DNA from: Acidaminobacterium chupaoyuni
GTDB taxonomy: Bacteria > Bacillota > Clostridia > Oscillospirales > Butyricicoccaceae
Length of the DNA: 64,000 nucleotides
Reading direction: 5' to 3' (one strand)
Assembly (NCBI GenBank): GCA_047936785.1
Contig: CP176394.1
The position numbers and the translations under genes were made by a program. This document shows positions 33,207 to 40,140 of the stretch, in pieces. Numbering within the stretch: position 1 is the first letter of the stretch; every line of letters starts with the position of its first letter. Under the pieces are notes generated by a model. It did not search any database, was not told where the DNA came from, and was given only the letters and a program-made list of their open reading frames with translations.

Positions 33207-34067
33207 TTAATATTCGTATTTCTTGGTGTAATTGCTGCCGTTTCCGATATAGTTTTCAATTTGCTTACTGCTCTTCGCGCCGGAAAGGAAAGTGGAATCA
33301 AGCAGTTTCCAGTTGGTTCCGTCGAAATAAGTTTCGCCGGTTTTGATCCAGCCCACACCTTTGATATAGACTTCGTTCCACGCGTGGTAAGCGCCGTTGG
33401 GCGCCACATAGCCGGTGACCAGCTTCGTGGGGATCAATTGAGAACGCAGCATCGCGGCCATCACCGCCGAATAATCAAAGCAAATGCCCTTTCGCGAGCT
33501 TAAAATCGTATCTACAACAGGCAGATATCCGCTTTGCACAGACGATGCTTTCGCCGTATCATATTGGATATTCCCTGCCACAAAGCTATAGATTTGGTCT
33601 AACTTGGCAAGATCGGTCTTTTGATCGGCGCAAAGCTCACTGGCTTTTTTTACAACAGCGCTGTTGGGCACATAGTTCACATATTGGTTGTTCACCAAAT
33701 AAGGCGCAAACGAGCTTTCCAGCTTCACATCGAAATTAGCGGTTTGAACCGTGGCATATTTGCTGCCGGTGGTGTTTTCAAGCACGCGCACTTTATAGCT
33801 GCCGTCGCCCATCTGAAGCGGATAGCGTTCTGCCACATTCTGGTTGTTCAAATCATAAGTGTATTTTCCGCTGTCTTTTTCGATGATGACCTTGATTCTT
33901 TTGCTGCCGCCGGCGGTATATTTGATATCTACATATCCTTTGTCAGCCGCCGTGGCGTTGATCACCGATTTTGAAGCTTCATATCGATCTGCCGCAGAGG
34001 CCTGAAGGCCGACAACCGCCGCCAAAGCCGCCGCGATAAAGAAGGATGCCGTTACTTTCTTTTTCAT
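33207..34067 (-). CDS. Secreted transglutaminase-like domain protein
   Basis: The 286-residue protein has a signal peptide (MKKKVTASFFIAAALAAVVG, cleavage near ASA-AD). A beta-rich N-terminal part is followed by a transglutaminase-like cysteine protease fold (about 165-270). The likely catalytic Cys is in RKGICFDYSAVMAAML and the His in AYHAWNEVYI, with an Asp in ETYFDGTNW. These proteins usually cleave or cross-link peptides outside the cell. The ATG at 34067 sits behind GGGGGAT. It has its own promoter, overlapped by a palindrome, and a terminator. Confidence 0.88.
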   Translation of the reverse strand: MKKKVTASFFIAAALAAVVGLQASAADRYEASKSVINATAADKGYVDIKYTAGGSKRIKVIIEKDSGKYTYDLNNQNVAERYPLQMGDGSYKVRVLENTTGSKYATVQTANFDVKLESSFAPYLVNNQYVNYVPNSAVVKKASELCADQKTDLAKLDQIYSFVAGNIQYDTAKASSVQSGYLPVVDTILSSRKGICFDYSAVMAAMLRSQLIPTKLVTGYVAPNGAYHAWNEVYIKGVGWIKTGETYFDGTNWKLLDSTFLSGAKSSKQIENYIGNGSNYTKKYEY

Positions 34068-34121
34068 ACAGCCAATCCCCCGCCCTTTCATTTTTGTCAC
34101 AATAATCCTTTATTTGTCCTT

Positions 34122-34150
34122 ATCATATACCCATTTGTGACAAATGTCAA
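34122..34150 (-). promoter_or_regulatory. Promoter of the transglutaminase-like gene
   Basis: TTGACA (34145-34150) and TATGAT (34122-34127), spaced by 17 bp on the minus strand. Confidence 0.8.
34132..34146. promoter_or_regulatory. Operator-like palindrome inside the promoter
   Basis: CATTTGTGACAAATG has perfect 7-bp arms around one base and overlaps the spacer and the -35 edge of the promoter above. Bound protein there would block RNA polymerase. Confidence 0.5.
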
Positions 34151-34163
34151 TCTTACGGATGCA

Positions 34164-35378
34164 TTATTCTTCGGCGGAATCCAGCGGAAGCGCCTGAATT
34201 TCCAGCTCGATCTTCTTGCGGCTGCAAAGGCCCGCGAACTTTTGGCGGATCCTCTTCGTAACGAACACGCTGTTTTCTTCCGTCAGCGTGGGAAGCATCG
34301 CCACATATTGCGTTGCGCTGTAGCGGGCGATCACATCGCCGCGCCTCAGGCAGCCTGTCAGCGCCTCTTTCAACTGAGACATTGCCCGCTCGCGATTCTG
34401 TTTGGAAAAAGTATTCTCAGGCCCCGGATTCAAAGTAAACAAACAGACGAAAACCGATTGTCCCGAGCGTTCCAACGAACGCGCTTCCAACCTGTAAATA
34501 TGCTTGAACGCATCATAATCGCAGAAAAACGCCCCTTCTTCGTTCAGGGTCTCGCGCAGATCTTCTTTAATAGTGATTAAATCGCTTTTTGCGTAATCCA
34601 CATGCTCGGTGATCTCACGATAACGCGCGCGAAATTTTTCAGAAGGCTGCATCCCCAGCTCCTGATAATAGAGCTCTGTTATTTTCTGATATTCGGCAAT
34701 TGCCAAAGAAAATTTTTGCTGCTCTGCCAGCGCTTTTAAAAACCTCAGCTGCATCTCTTCGGCAAAAGGGTCGATTCTTCTGGCTTTTTCGCAAAGATTT
34801 TCTTCCTGCTCAAAGCGCCCCGTTTGTTCATAATATTGGCAAAGCTTTTCTGCGCATTCAAAAAAGCGGCGGCGATACTGTTCCGTGAAAAAAACAGCCC
34901 ACTCCTCATAAATTTTGCCTTCTAAAAAGTCGCCTCGATACAGTTCGGCGGCGTTTTCAAGAGCTTTCATCCGTTCTTCCGGCCCGTTTTGCTCATCAAA
35001 CCCCTGTCGATACCACTCGTCAAATTCTTCCACATCAGAAAAGCATTTGATCTGCGGGTTCCAGCAATATCCCCCTCTTTTTGAAAGAATATAAGGTGAT
35101 TCTTGCGAAAACCCAGCCTCGCTGAGCAGATGCCGCAGCCGATAAACCAGATTTTTCAGCGCGTTGGAAGGGTTTACGATTTCGTTTTCCTTCCATAAAA
35201 CATTCTGCAGTTCAAAGCTGCCAATCATCTTTTCTTTATGCATTAAAAGATATTCCAAAAGCAGCCACAGTTGCTTTGTTCGGCCGTCGGCTTCGCTGAG
35301 GCAATGTTCCCCGCTGCGCAGTAAAAAGCCGCCGAAGAAACAGGCTTCCACTGTTTTGGAATCCTTTCGCTTTATCAT
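34164..35378 (-). CDS. BTAD/winged-helix transcriptional regulator with degenerate GGDEF-like domain
   Basis: A 404-residue protein. Residues about 5-100 form an OmpR-like winged helix (LWLLLEYLLMHKEKMIG and NALKNLVYRLRHLLSEAG). Residues 110-265 are a TPR-type bacterial transcriptional activator domain (BTAD, as in SARP regulators). The last 120 residues resemble a nucleotide cyclase fold: CLRRGDVIARYSATQYVAMLP aligns with the GGDEF neighbourhood, but GGDEF is replaced by SATQY, so catalysis is lost. Start 35378 has GGAGGGA. It may respond to a nucleotide or act as an effector. The regulated genes are unknown; the divergent promoter-operator of the transglutaminase gene is near. Confidence 0.82.
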   Translation of the reverse strand: MIKRKDSKTVEACFFGGFLLRSGEHCLSEADGRTKQLWLLLEYLLMHKEKMIGSFELQNVLWKENEIVNPSNALKNLVYRLRHLLSEAGFSQESPYILSKRGGYCWNPQIKCFSDVEEFDEWYRQGFDEQNGPEERMKALENAAELYRGDFLEGKIYEEWAVFFTEQYRRRFFECAEKLCQYYEQTGRFEQEENLCEKARRIDPFAEEMQLRFLKALAEQQKFSLAIAEYQKITELYYQELGMQPSEKFRARYREITEHVDYAKSDLITIKEDLRETLNEEGAFFCDYDAFKHIYRLEARSLERSGQSVFVCLFTLNPGPENTFSKQNRERAMSQLKEALTGCLRRGDVIARYSATQYVAMLPTLTEENSVFVTKRIRQKFAGLCSRKKIELEIQALPLDSAEE

Positions 35379-35410
35379 ACCCGGTTCCCTCCATGCTTCT
35401 CGTTTTAAAC

Positions 35411-35438
35411 AGTATACTCTATTTTCTTCAAAAGCAAA
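35411..35438 (-). promoter_or_regulatory. Possible promoter of the BTAD regulator
   Basis: On the minus strand TATACT (35411-35416) is preceded by TTTGCT or TTGCTT at 15-16 bp. Spacing is slightly short. Confidence 0.4.
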
Positions 35439-35495
35439 AGAGCCCATTTGATCGTATTGTTTAAGAAATCGCCTGTTTTCTTCTCTTGACAAAGG

Positions 35496-35530
35496 AAAAG
35501 GATCCAACGCTCAGCGTTTGGATCCTTTTT
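35496..35530 (-). terminator. Terminator after the 71-residue protein gene
   Basis: A stem of about 16 bp (35496-35511 with 35514-35529, one bulged base) that ends in Ts on both strands. Confidence 0.85.
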
Positions 35531-35535
35531 GCTTT

Positions 35536-35751
35536 TCAGATCGCCTGCAGCTGCTTTAAGATCTCTTGAATCTTTGCCTGCGGAACAAACTTTTCGGCTT
35601 GGCGAATGACATTTTGAAGGGTCATGTTCTGTGCGCTGCTCAGAAGCAGCGGGTTGCGGAACACCTGCGGGAATTCCCGCTGCAAAAGCATTCTGGCCTG
35701 CGGCTGCTGAAGCAGCTCGCGAATCGTAATCTGGTTATTTCTCAGATCCAT
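35536..35751 (-). CDS. Small conserved-looking protein of unknown function
   Basis: A 71-residue soluble helical protein (MDLRNNQITIRELLQQPQAR at the start, then REFPQVFRNPLLL and a Leu/Gln-rich helix ending QLQAI). I do not know its function. The repeating pattern ITIRELL/REFP/T-LQNVI recalls short helical proteins that occur in Clostridia. AAAGGTGG precedes the ATG. It has its own terminator and is likely monocistronic. No domain, metal site or signal is visible. Confidence 0.65.
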   Translation of the reverse strand: MDLRNNQITIRELLQQPQARMLLQREFPQVFRNPLLLSSAQNMTLQNVIRQAEKFVPQAKIQEILKQLQAI

Positions 35752-35943
35752 GGTTTCGACCACCTTTCCAGTTTATCGTATGCGCCGCGCCTTTAAAAAG
35801 TAACCGGTTTTTTAAATCTTGCCCGGTTTTGTGAATATTCTGTTTTTTAATGGCGATTGCCCGCGGAATATGCTATCATAATAAATATTGCGGATACACC
35901 CCCCCATTTTACTAAAATTTTCATCCATATTACAGGTGATTCT

Positions 35944-36327
35944 ATGTTGAAAAAAATAAGGCCGGGCGATTGGGTCGTCGTCTGTCTGGTGTTATGCGCC
36001 GCCATTCTGATCTATCTTCCGTTTCACGGTCACAGCGATTCTTCGCTGACCGCCGTGATCCGCCAAAACGGCGAAATCATCGAAACGATCTCTCTTTCCG
36101 GTTTGAAAGATCCCATCACTTACACCGTCGATGGCGATTACACCAACATCATCACCGCCGAAGACGGGCGGATCTGCGTTTCATCGGCCACCTGCCCTCA
36201 CAAAACCTGCGTGCATACCGGCTGGCTGACCCGCGCGGGTCAAACCGCGGTTTGCCTGGAAAACCGCATGAGCATCACTTTGGAAAGCGACGCCGCTTCA
36301 GATGCCGCGGATGTTGTTGTGAAATAG
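35944..36327 (+). CDS. NusG domain II-containing exported protein
   Basis: A 127-residue protein with a single N-terminal membrane helix (residues 8-26) followed by a NusG domain II (DUF1312-type) fold. It has the conserved SATCPHKTCVHTGWLTRAGQ with its CxxxxC, and NRMSI. The family sits outside the membrane, function not established. It is commonly encoded next to a Gx transporter or an ApbE/FMN protein. The start at 35944 has AGGTGAT. It is joined to the next gene, whose binding site overlaps this stop codon. Confidence 0.88.
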   Translation: MLKKIRPGDWVVVCLVLCAAILIYLPFHGHSDSSLTAVIRQNGEIIETISLSGLKDPITYTVDGDYTNIITAEDGRICVSSATCPHKTCVHTGWLTRAGQTAVCLENRMSITLESDAASDAADVVVK

Positions 36328-36338
36328 GAGAATCTATT

Positions 36339-36851
36339 ATGAATCGCACAAAAAAGATCGCCCTCTGCGGCATTCTTGCCGCTTTGGCGCTGGCTCTTTC
36401 ACTTTTTGAAAATCTCATTCCCCTGCAGGCGGTGCTGCCGCTTCCCGGCATCAAGCTGGGCCTTGCCAATATCATCACCCTGATGGCGCTTTATCTGATG
36501 GGCGGCAAATGGGCCGCCGCCGTGCTTTTCTGCCGCATTGCCGCGCTTTATCTGGCCACGGGCAACCTGACCTCGCTGGCCATGTCGCTCACAGGCGGCT
36601 GCGCCGCTTTGATCGCCATGCTGCTTGCCTATCGTTTTCGCCGATCTTTCTTTTCGATCTATGGCGTCAGTATATTGGGGGCGGCCATGCATAATGTGGG
36701 GCAGATCGCCATGGCTTCCCTTTTGATGCGCAGCCTCTACACCTTTTATTATTTGCCCGTTTTGCTTATTCTTTCGCTTTTCACGGGCTTTCTGATCGCT
36801 TTCATCACCGATATTTCGCTTCCAAAACTGAAAAGCGCCGTATTTTCATAA
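36339..36851 (+). CDS. Gx transporter family / heptaprenyl diphosphate synthase component I-like membrane protein
   Basis: A 170-residue membrane protein with about five helices. The start NRTKKIALCGILAALALALS and the segment PLPGIKLGLANIITLMALYL are characteristic of the Gx transporter family, named for heptaprenyl diphosphate synthase subunit I. The true substrate is uncertain. AGGAG overlapping the upstream stop is its site, so it is coupled with the NusG-II protein. Ends at a bidirectional terminator shared with tyrS. Confidence 0.88.
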   Translation: MNRTKKIALCGILAALALALSLFENLIPLQAVLPLPGIKLGLANIITLMALYLMGGKWAAAVLFCRIAALYLATGNLTSLAMSLTGGCAALIAMLLAYRFRRSFFSIYGVSILGAAMHNVGQIAMASLLMRSLYTFYYLPVLLILSLFTGFLIAFITDISLPKLKSAVFS

Positions 36852-36890
36852 AAAAGATCCTCATCTTTAAAAGATGGGGATCTTTTTTTG
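36852..36890. terminator. Bidirectional terminator between Gx protein and tyrS
   Basis: AAAGATCCTCATCTTT pairs with AAGATGGGGATCTTT around a short A-rich loop, with T7 on the plus strand and T6 on the minus strand. Confidence 0.93.
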
Positions 36891-36891
36891 C

Positions 36892-38115
36892 TTATTTCAA
36901 AACAGCTTTATGGAACACCTTTTTACCTTTGCGGATCTTCACGCCCGCTTTCAGCTGTTCTGCCAAAACGGTGGCATCCGGCGTTAAAATCTTTTCGCCA
37001 TCCAGCGAAACGCCGCCCTGTTGGATCAATCTTCTGGCTTCACTTCTGCTGGGGGTCAGGCCGCAGGCCATCATCAGATCGATGACGCCGATCTCCGCCC
37101 CGGGCACCTGTTCGGCGCTCAGCTCTGTGGTGGGCATATTGCTTTCATCGCTGCCGCCCGCAAAAAGCGCGTGGCTGGCGGTCTTCGCCTTTTCAGCTTC
37201 TTCTTCGCCATGCACCAGTTTTGTCAGTTCATAGGCCAGAATTTCCTTGGCGCGGTTAAGCTGGCTGCCTTCCCATGCTTCCATCGCGTCGATCTCTTCC
37301 AGCGGCAGGAAAGTCAGCATACGGATGCATTTCAGCACATCGGCGTCATCCACATTTCTCCAATACTGGAAGAATTCGAAAGGTGTGGTTTTGTTGGGAT
37401 CGAGCCACACGGCGCCGCTGGCCGTTTTGCCCATTTTCTTGCCTTCGGAATTCATCAGCAGCGTGATGGTCATGGCGTAAGCATCTTTGCCCAGTTTTCT
37501 GCGGATCAGGTCTGTGCCGAACAGCATATTCGACCACTGGTCGTCGCCGCCGAACTGCATGTTGCAGCCGTAATGCTGGAACAAATGATAGAAGTCGTAA
37601 GACTGCATGATCATATAGTTGAATTCCAGGAAAGACAGGCCCTTCTCCATGCGCTGCTTATAGCATTCCGCGCGCAGCATGTTGTTCACCGAGAAACAGG
37701 CGCCCACATCGCGCAGCAGATCGACATAATTGAGTTTCAGCAGCCAATCGGCGTTATTGACCATAATGGCTTTATCCGGCCCGAATTCAATAAAGCGCTC
37801 CATCTGCTTTTTGAAGCAGTCGCAGTTATGCTGAATGGTTTCGGGGGTCATCATCGAACGCATATCGCTGCGGCCGGAAGGGTCGCCCACATATCCTGTG
37901 CCGCCGCCGATCAAGACCACCGGCTTGTTGCCGGCCATCTGCAGGCGTTTCATCAGGCAAAGCGCCATGAAATGGCCCACATGCAGGGAATCGGCGGTGG
38001 GATCGAACCCGATATAAAACTTCGCACCGCCGTTATTGACCAAATTGCGAATTTCTTCTTCGTTGGTGACCTGTGCGATCAAGCCGCGGGCTTGCAGTTC
38101 TTCATAGATACCCAT
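36892..38115 (-). CDS. tyrS: Tyrosyl-tRNA synthetase
   Basis: A 407-residue class I synthetase that charges tRNA-Tyr. It has the HIGH variant HVGH (residues 46-49), a KMSKS-like KMGKT and the C-terminal S4 RNA-binding domain (GLTPSRSEARRLIQQGGVSL). AAAGGAG precedes the ATG. It is controlled by a Tyr T-box leader directly upstream. Single gene. Confidence 0.97.
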   Translation of the reverse strand: MGIYEELQARGLIAQVTNEEEIRNLVNNGGAKFYIGFDPTADSLHVGHFMALCLMKRLQMAGNKPVVLIGGGTGYVGDPSGRSDMRSMMTPETIQHNCDCFKKQMERFIEFGPDKAIMVNNADWLLKLNYVDLLRDVGACFSVNNMLRAECYKQRMEKGLSFLEFNYMIMQSYDFYHLFQHYGCNMQFGGDDQWSNMLFGTDLIRRKLGKDAYAMTITLLMNSEGKKMGKTASGAVWLDPNKTTPFEFFQYWRNVDDADVLKCIRMLTFLPLEEIDAMEAWEGSQLNRAKEILAYELTKLVHGEEEAEKAKTASHALFAGGSDESNMPTTELSAEQVPGAEIGVIDLMMACGLTPSRSEARRLIQQGGVSLDGEKILTPDATVLAEQLKAGVKIRKGKKVFHKAVLK

Positions 38116-38147
38116 TTTAGTTCTCCTTTTCTGTGTTTTTTATAAAA

Positions 38148-38416
38148 TAAAAGCCCTCTATCCCAAAACGGGACAGAGGGCGAATTTCATCGCGGTACCA
38201 CCTCTGGCATCGACTTTTTTCACAAAAAGCCGCTTATGAAGTGCCAACACACTTCTGCGCTTTAACGGGCGCACCCGTCTGACTCTACTGATCTTCAAGC
38301 CGCAGCTCCGAGATGTATTCCGCTCACCGCCGCTTATGCCCTTTCACCGACCGGGCACTCTCTGAAAGCTCAGCGTTTCGCCTACTTCTTCTCATCATCG
38401 CTTTTCCAGATGAATT
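38148..38416 (-). promoter_or_regulatory. T-box riboswitch leader of tyrS (Tyr specifier)
   Basis: The T-box sequence AGGTGGTACCGCG occupies 38191-38203 on the minus strand. Downstream is the terminator GCCCTCTATCCC/GGGACAGAGGGC (38153-38178) followed by Ts. The specifier region holds the codon UAC (38315-38317) within GGAAUACAUC, the codon for Tyr. Uncharged tRNA-Tyr should stabilise the antiterminator and turn on tyrS. Confidence 0.95.
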
Positions 38417-38422
38417 TCTTAT

Positions 38423-38451
38423 AGTATATCCGATATTTTTCGAAAAGTAAA
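38423..38451 (-). promoter_or_regulatory. Promoter of the tyrS T-box transcript
   Basis: TTTACT (38446-38451) and TATACT (38423-38428) with a 17-bp spacer on the minus strand, just before the leader. Confidence 0.75.
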
Positions 38452-38471
38452 GCCCTTTTTTCATCGGCCCA

Positions 38472-38507
38472 TAAAAACCGCATGAAAAATTCTTCCAGTG
38501 GTTTTTA
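38472..38507 (-). terminator. Possible terminator overlapping the toprim gene stop
   Basis: On the minus strand TAAAAACC (including the stop codon) pairs with GGTTTTTA across a loop of about 20 nt, and Ts follow. Weak. Confidence 0.35.
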
Positions 38508-39098
38508 TTCTTCCAGCCGGCCGCAAATCACTTTCAACTGTTCCAGATCGCTGAATAAATTCAGCGCTTCCAGCAAAGCGTTGGCTTTCAGGTTCTCGGG
38601 CAGATCCATTTTTTCAAGCAGCGCTTTGCGCCGCCGCGCGCTATCCGGCCCGCCGGAAAGCCCCAGTTCATAAAGATCGGTCTTTGTGATGGCAGCGCCC
38701 TTTTGTTCTCTCGCAGGCGCTTCCATAGGCGCGCCGCTGCGGCGGATCGCTTCGATCAGCGCCGCGTCGGCAATGCCTTCCACCCCCAGCTTTCCTTCGG
38801 AAGAAGCTTTGCTTTTCCGTTTTTCTTTGCCGTATACATCGGGCGGATAGGCATGATACACTTCGCATCCCGCCAGAATGTTTTTTAAATAGGTGCGGAT
38901 CTGAAACCCCGCATGGTCGCCATCCGTCAAAATGATCACACCGCGCTCTTTGGCGACCCTCTTGATAAATTCGGCTTTCTCCGGGTTTTTATAAATGGAA
39001 AAGCCCTCTGTTGCAATGACCATCGTGTCAAAGATCTGCCTGATCTTATTGATATCGTAACAGCCTTCCACCACAATGGCCGGCCCAAGCCTGATCAT
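38505..39098 (-). CDS. Toprim/DUF4093 domain protein, RNase M5-like
   Basis: A 197-residue protein with an N-terminal toprim fold: acidic Glu in VVEGCYDINKIRQ and the DxD pair in LTDGDHAGFQI. The C-terminal part (DUF4093-like) carries NLKANALLEALNLFSD. The toprim fold and size resemble ribonuclease M5, which matures 5S rRNA. Its start codon overlaps the holA stop (ATGA), so the two are translationally coupled. Confidence 0.85.
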   Translation of the reverse strand: MIRLGPAIVVEGCYDINKIRQIFDTMVIATEGFSIYKNPEKAEFIKRVAKERGVIILTDGDHAGFQIRTYLKNILAGCEVYHAYPPDVYGKEKRKSKASSEGKLGVEGIADAALIEAIRRSGAPMEAPAREQKGAAITKTDLYELGLSGGPDSARRRKALLEKMDLPENLKANALLEALNLFSDLEQLKVICGRLEE

Positions 39099-40135
39099 CG
39101 CGCACCTTCTTCCAGCCGCGCAAGGCGCAGCAGCAACAGTTCCAACGTTCGGTTTGCATCAGAAAGATTGCTTTTCAGTTCCTGATCGGCCTGATTGCAC
39201 AGCAGCAGCGCCCGCCGCAGCCACGGGAGGCTTTTTTTGCGCGCCGCTTTCAACAAAAGGCTGGCGGGATATTGAGAACGGATGGCAAACAGCTTCATCA
39301 GTTCCCCTTCGCCATAGCCCATATTCATGGCCAGCTTCGCGCCATATAGTTTTTCGATCTGTTTTGCGATGGCGCCTGAAAGCACCACCGGTTCAAACCG
39401 CATCGCCAGCAGATCGCGCAGAGTTTCGATGGCCGCCCGATGGTCGCCGCCGGATACTTTATCCGTCAGCTGCCAAATCTGGGCTTCCAGCGCTTTCGAG
39501 GCCAGCAGATCGATTTCCTTGGCCGAAACCGCATCCGCTAAAGTACCCGAAGCGATCTTATCGATCTCAGAGGCCAAATTGGTCATCAGCCCGCCGCATT
39601 GAAAAGTCAGATATTCGCAATCGGCGGTGTCGATATTCTTGCCCAGCGCCTGAAAACGGCGTTTGATCCACGCATTAAGCTCGCTCTGGGGGGCGCGTTT
39701 AAATTCCACCACCTGGGCGTTTTTTTCTAAAACCTGCCAAAGCTTCATGCGCTTGTCGGGCTTATATTCCAAAGTGTCAAAATAGAAGATCAGGCACAGA
39801 TACTCGGGCAATTCCACCAAAAACTGTGTTAAAAGCTCTTTGGTGTCGGCGGGCGGTTTGGAAAAATTAAAATCGCGGATCAGCAAAAGTTTGCGGTCGC
39901 TCATAGCCGGCAGGCTTTCCACCGCGTCTGTCAGCGCATCGGCCGTCACGGCGTCGCCATCTAAAACGGTGACATTGAAATCGCCCAGCCCGCCTTCGCT
40001 CATCTGCTGCATCAGGCGCTGTTTATAATGTTCTTTCAGGTAGCTTTCTTCCCCATAAAAAACATATAATTTTTCCGGCGTTCCGGCGGCCACATCCGCT
40101 CTTAATTTATCATAAGCCTCTGTCTTTTTCGCCAT
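39095..40135 (-). CDS. holA: DNA polymerase III subunit delta
   Basis: A 346-residue clamp-loader subunit that opens the beta clamp. Family features: LYVFYGEESYLKEHY near the start, SDRKLLLIRDFNF, and a three-domain layout with the C-terminal helical domain (SLPWLRRALLLCNQADQELK). The correct start is the ATG at 40135, preceded by GAGGTGAA, 51 codons after the longest frame start. It lies 5 bp after comEC. Confidence 0.92.
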   Translation of the reverse strand: MAKKTEAYDKLRADVAAGTPEKLYVFYGEESYLKEHYKQRLMQQMSEGGLGDFNVTVLDGDAVTADALTDAVESLPAMSDRKLLLIRDFNFSKPPADTKELLTQFLVELPEYLCLIFYFDTLEYKPDKRMKLWQVLEKNAQVVEFKRAPQSELNAWIKRRFQALGKNIDTADCEYLTFQCGGLMTNLASEIDKIASGTLADAVSAKEIDLLASKALEAQIWQLTDKVSGGDHRAAIETLRDLLAMRFEPVVLSGAIAKQIEKLYGAKLAMNMGYGEGELMKLFAIRSQYPASLLLKAARKKSLPWLRRALLLCNQADQELKSNLSDANRTLELLLLRLARLEEGAR

Positions 40136-40140
40136 TTTCT

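Noticed and set aside
37021..38145. Long plus-strand frame opposite tyrS
   Set aside because: tyrS is certain, and the antisense frame is His/Gln-rich nonsense typical of reverse reading.
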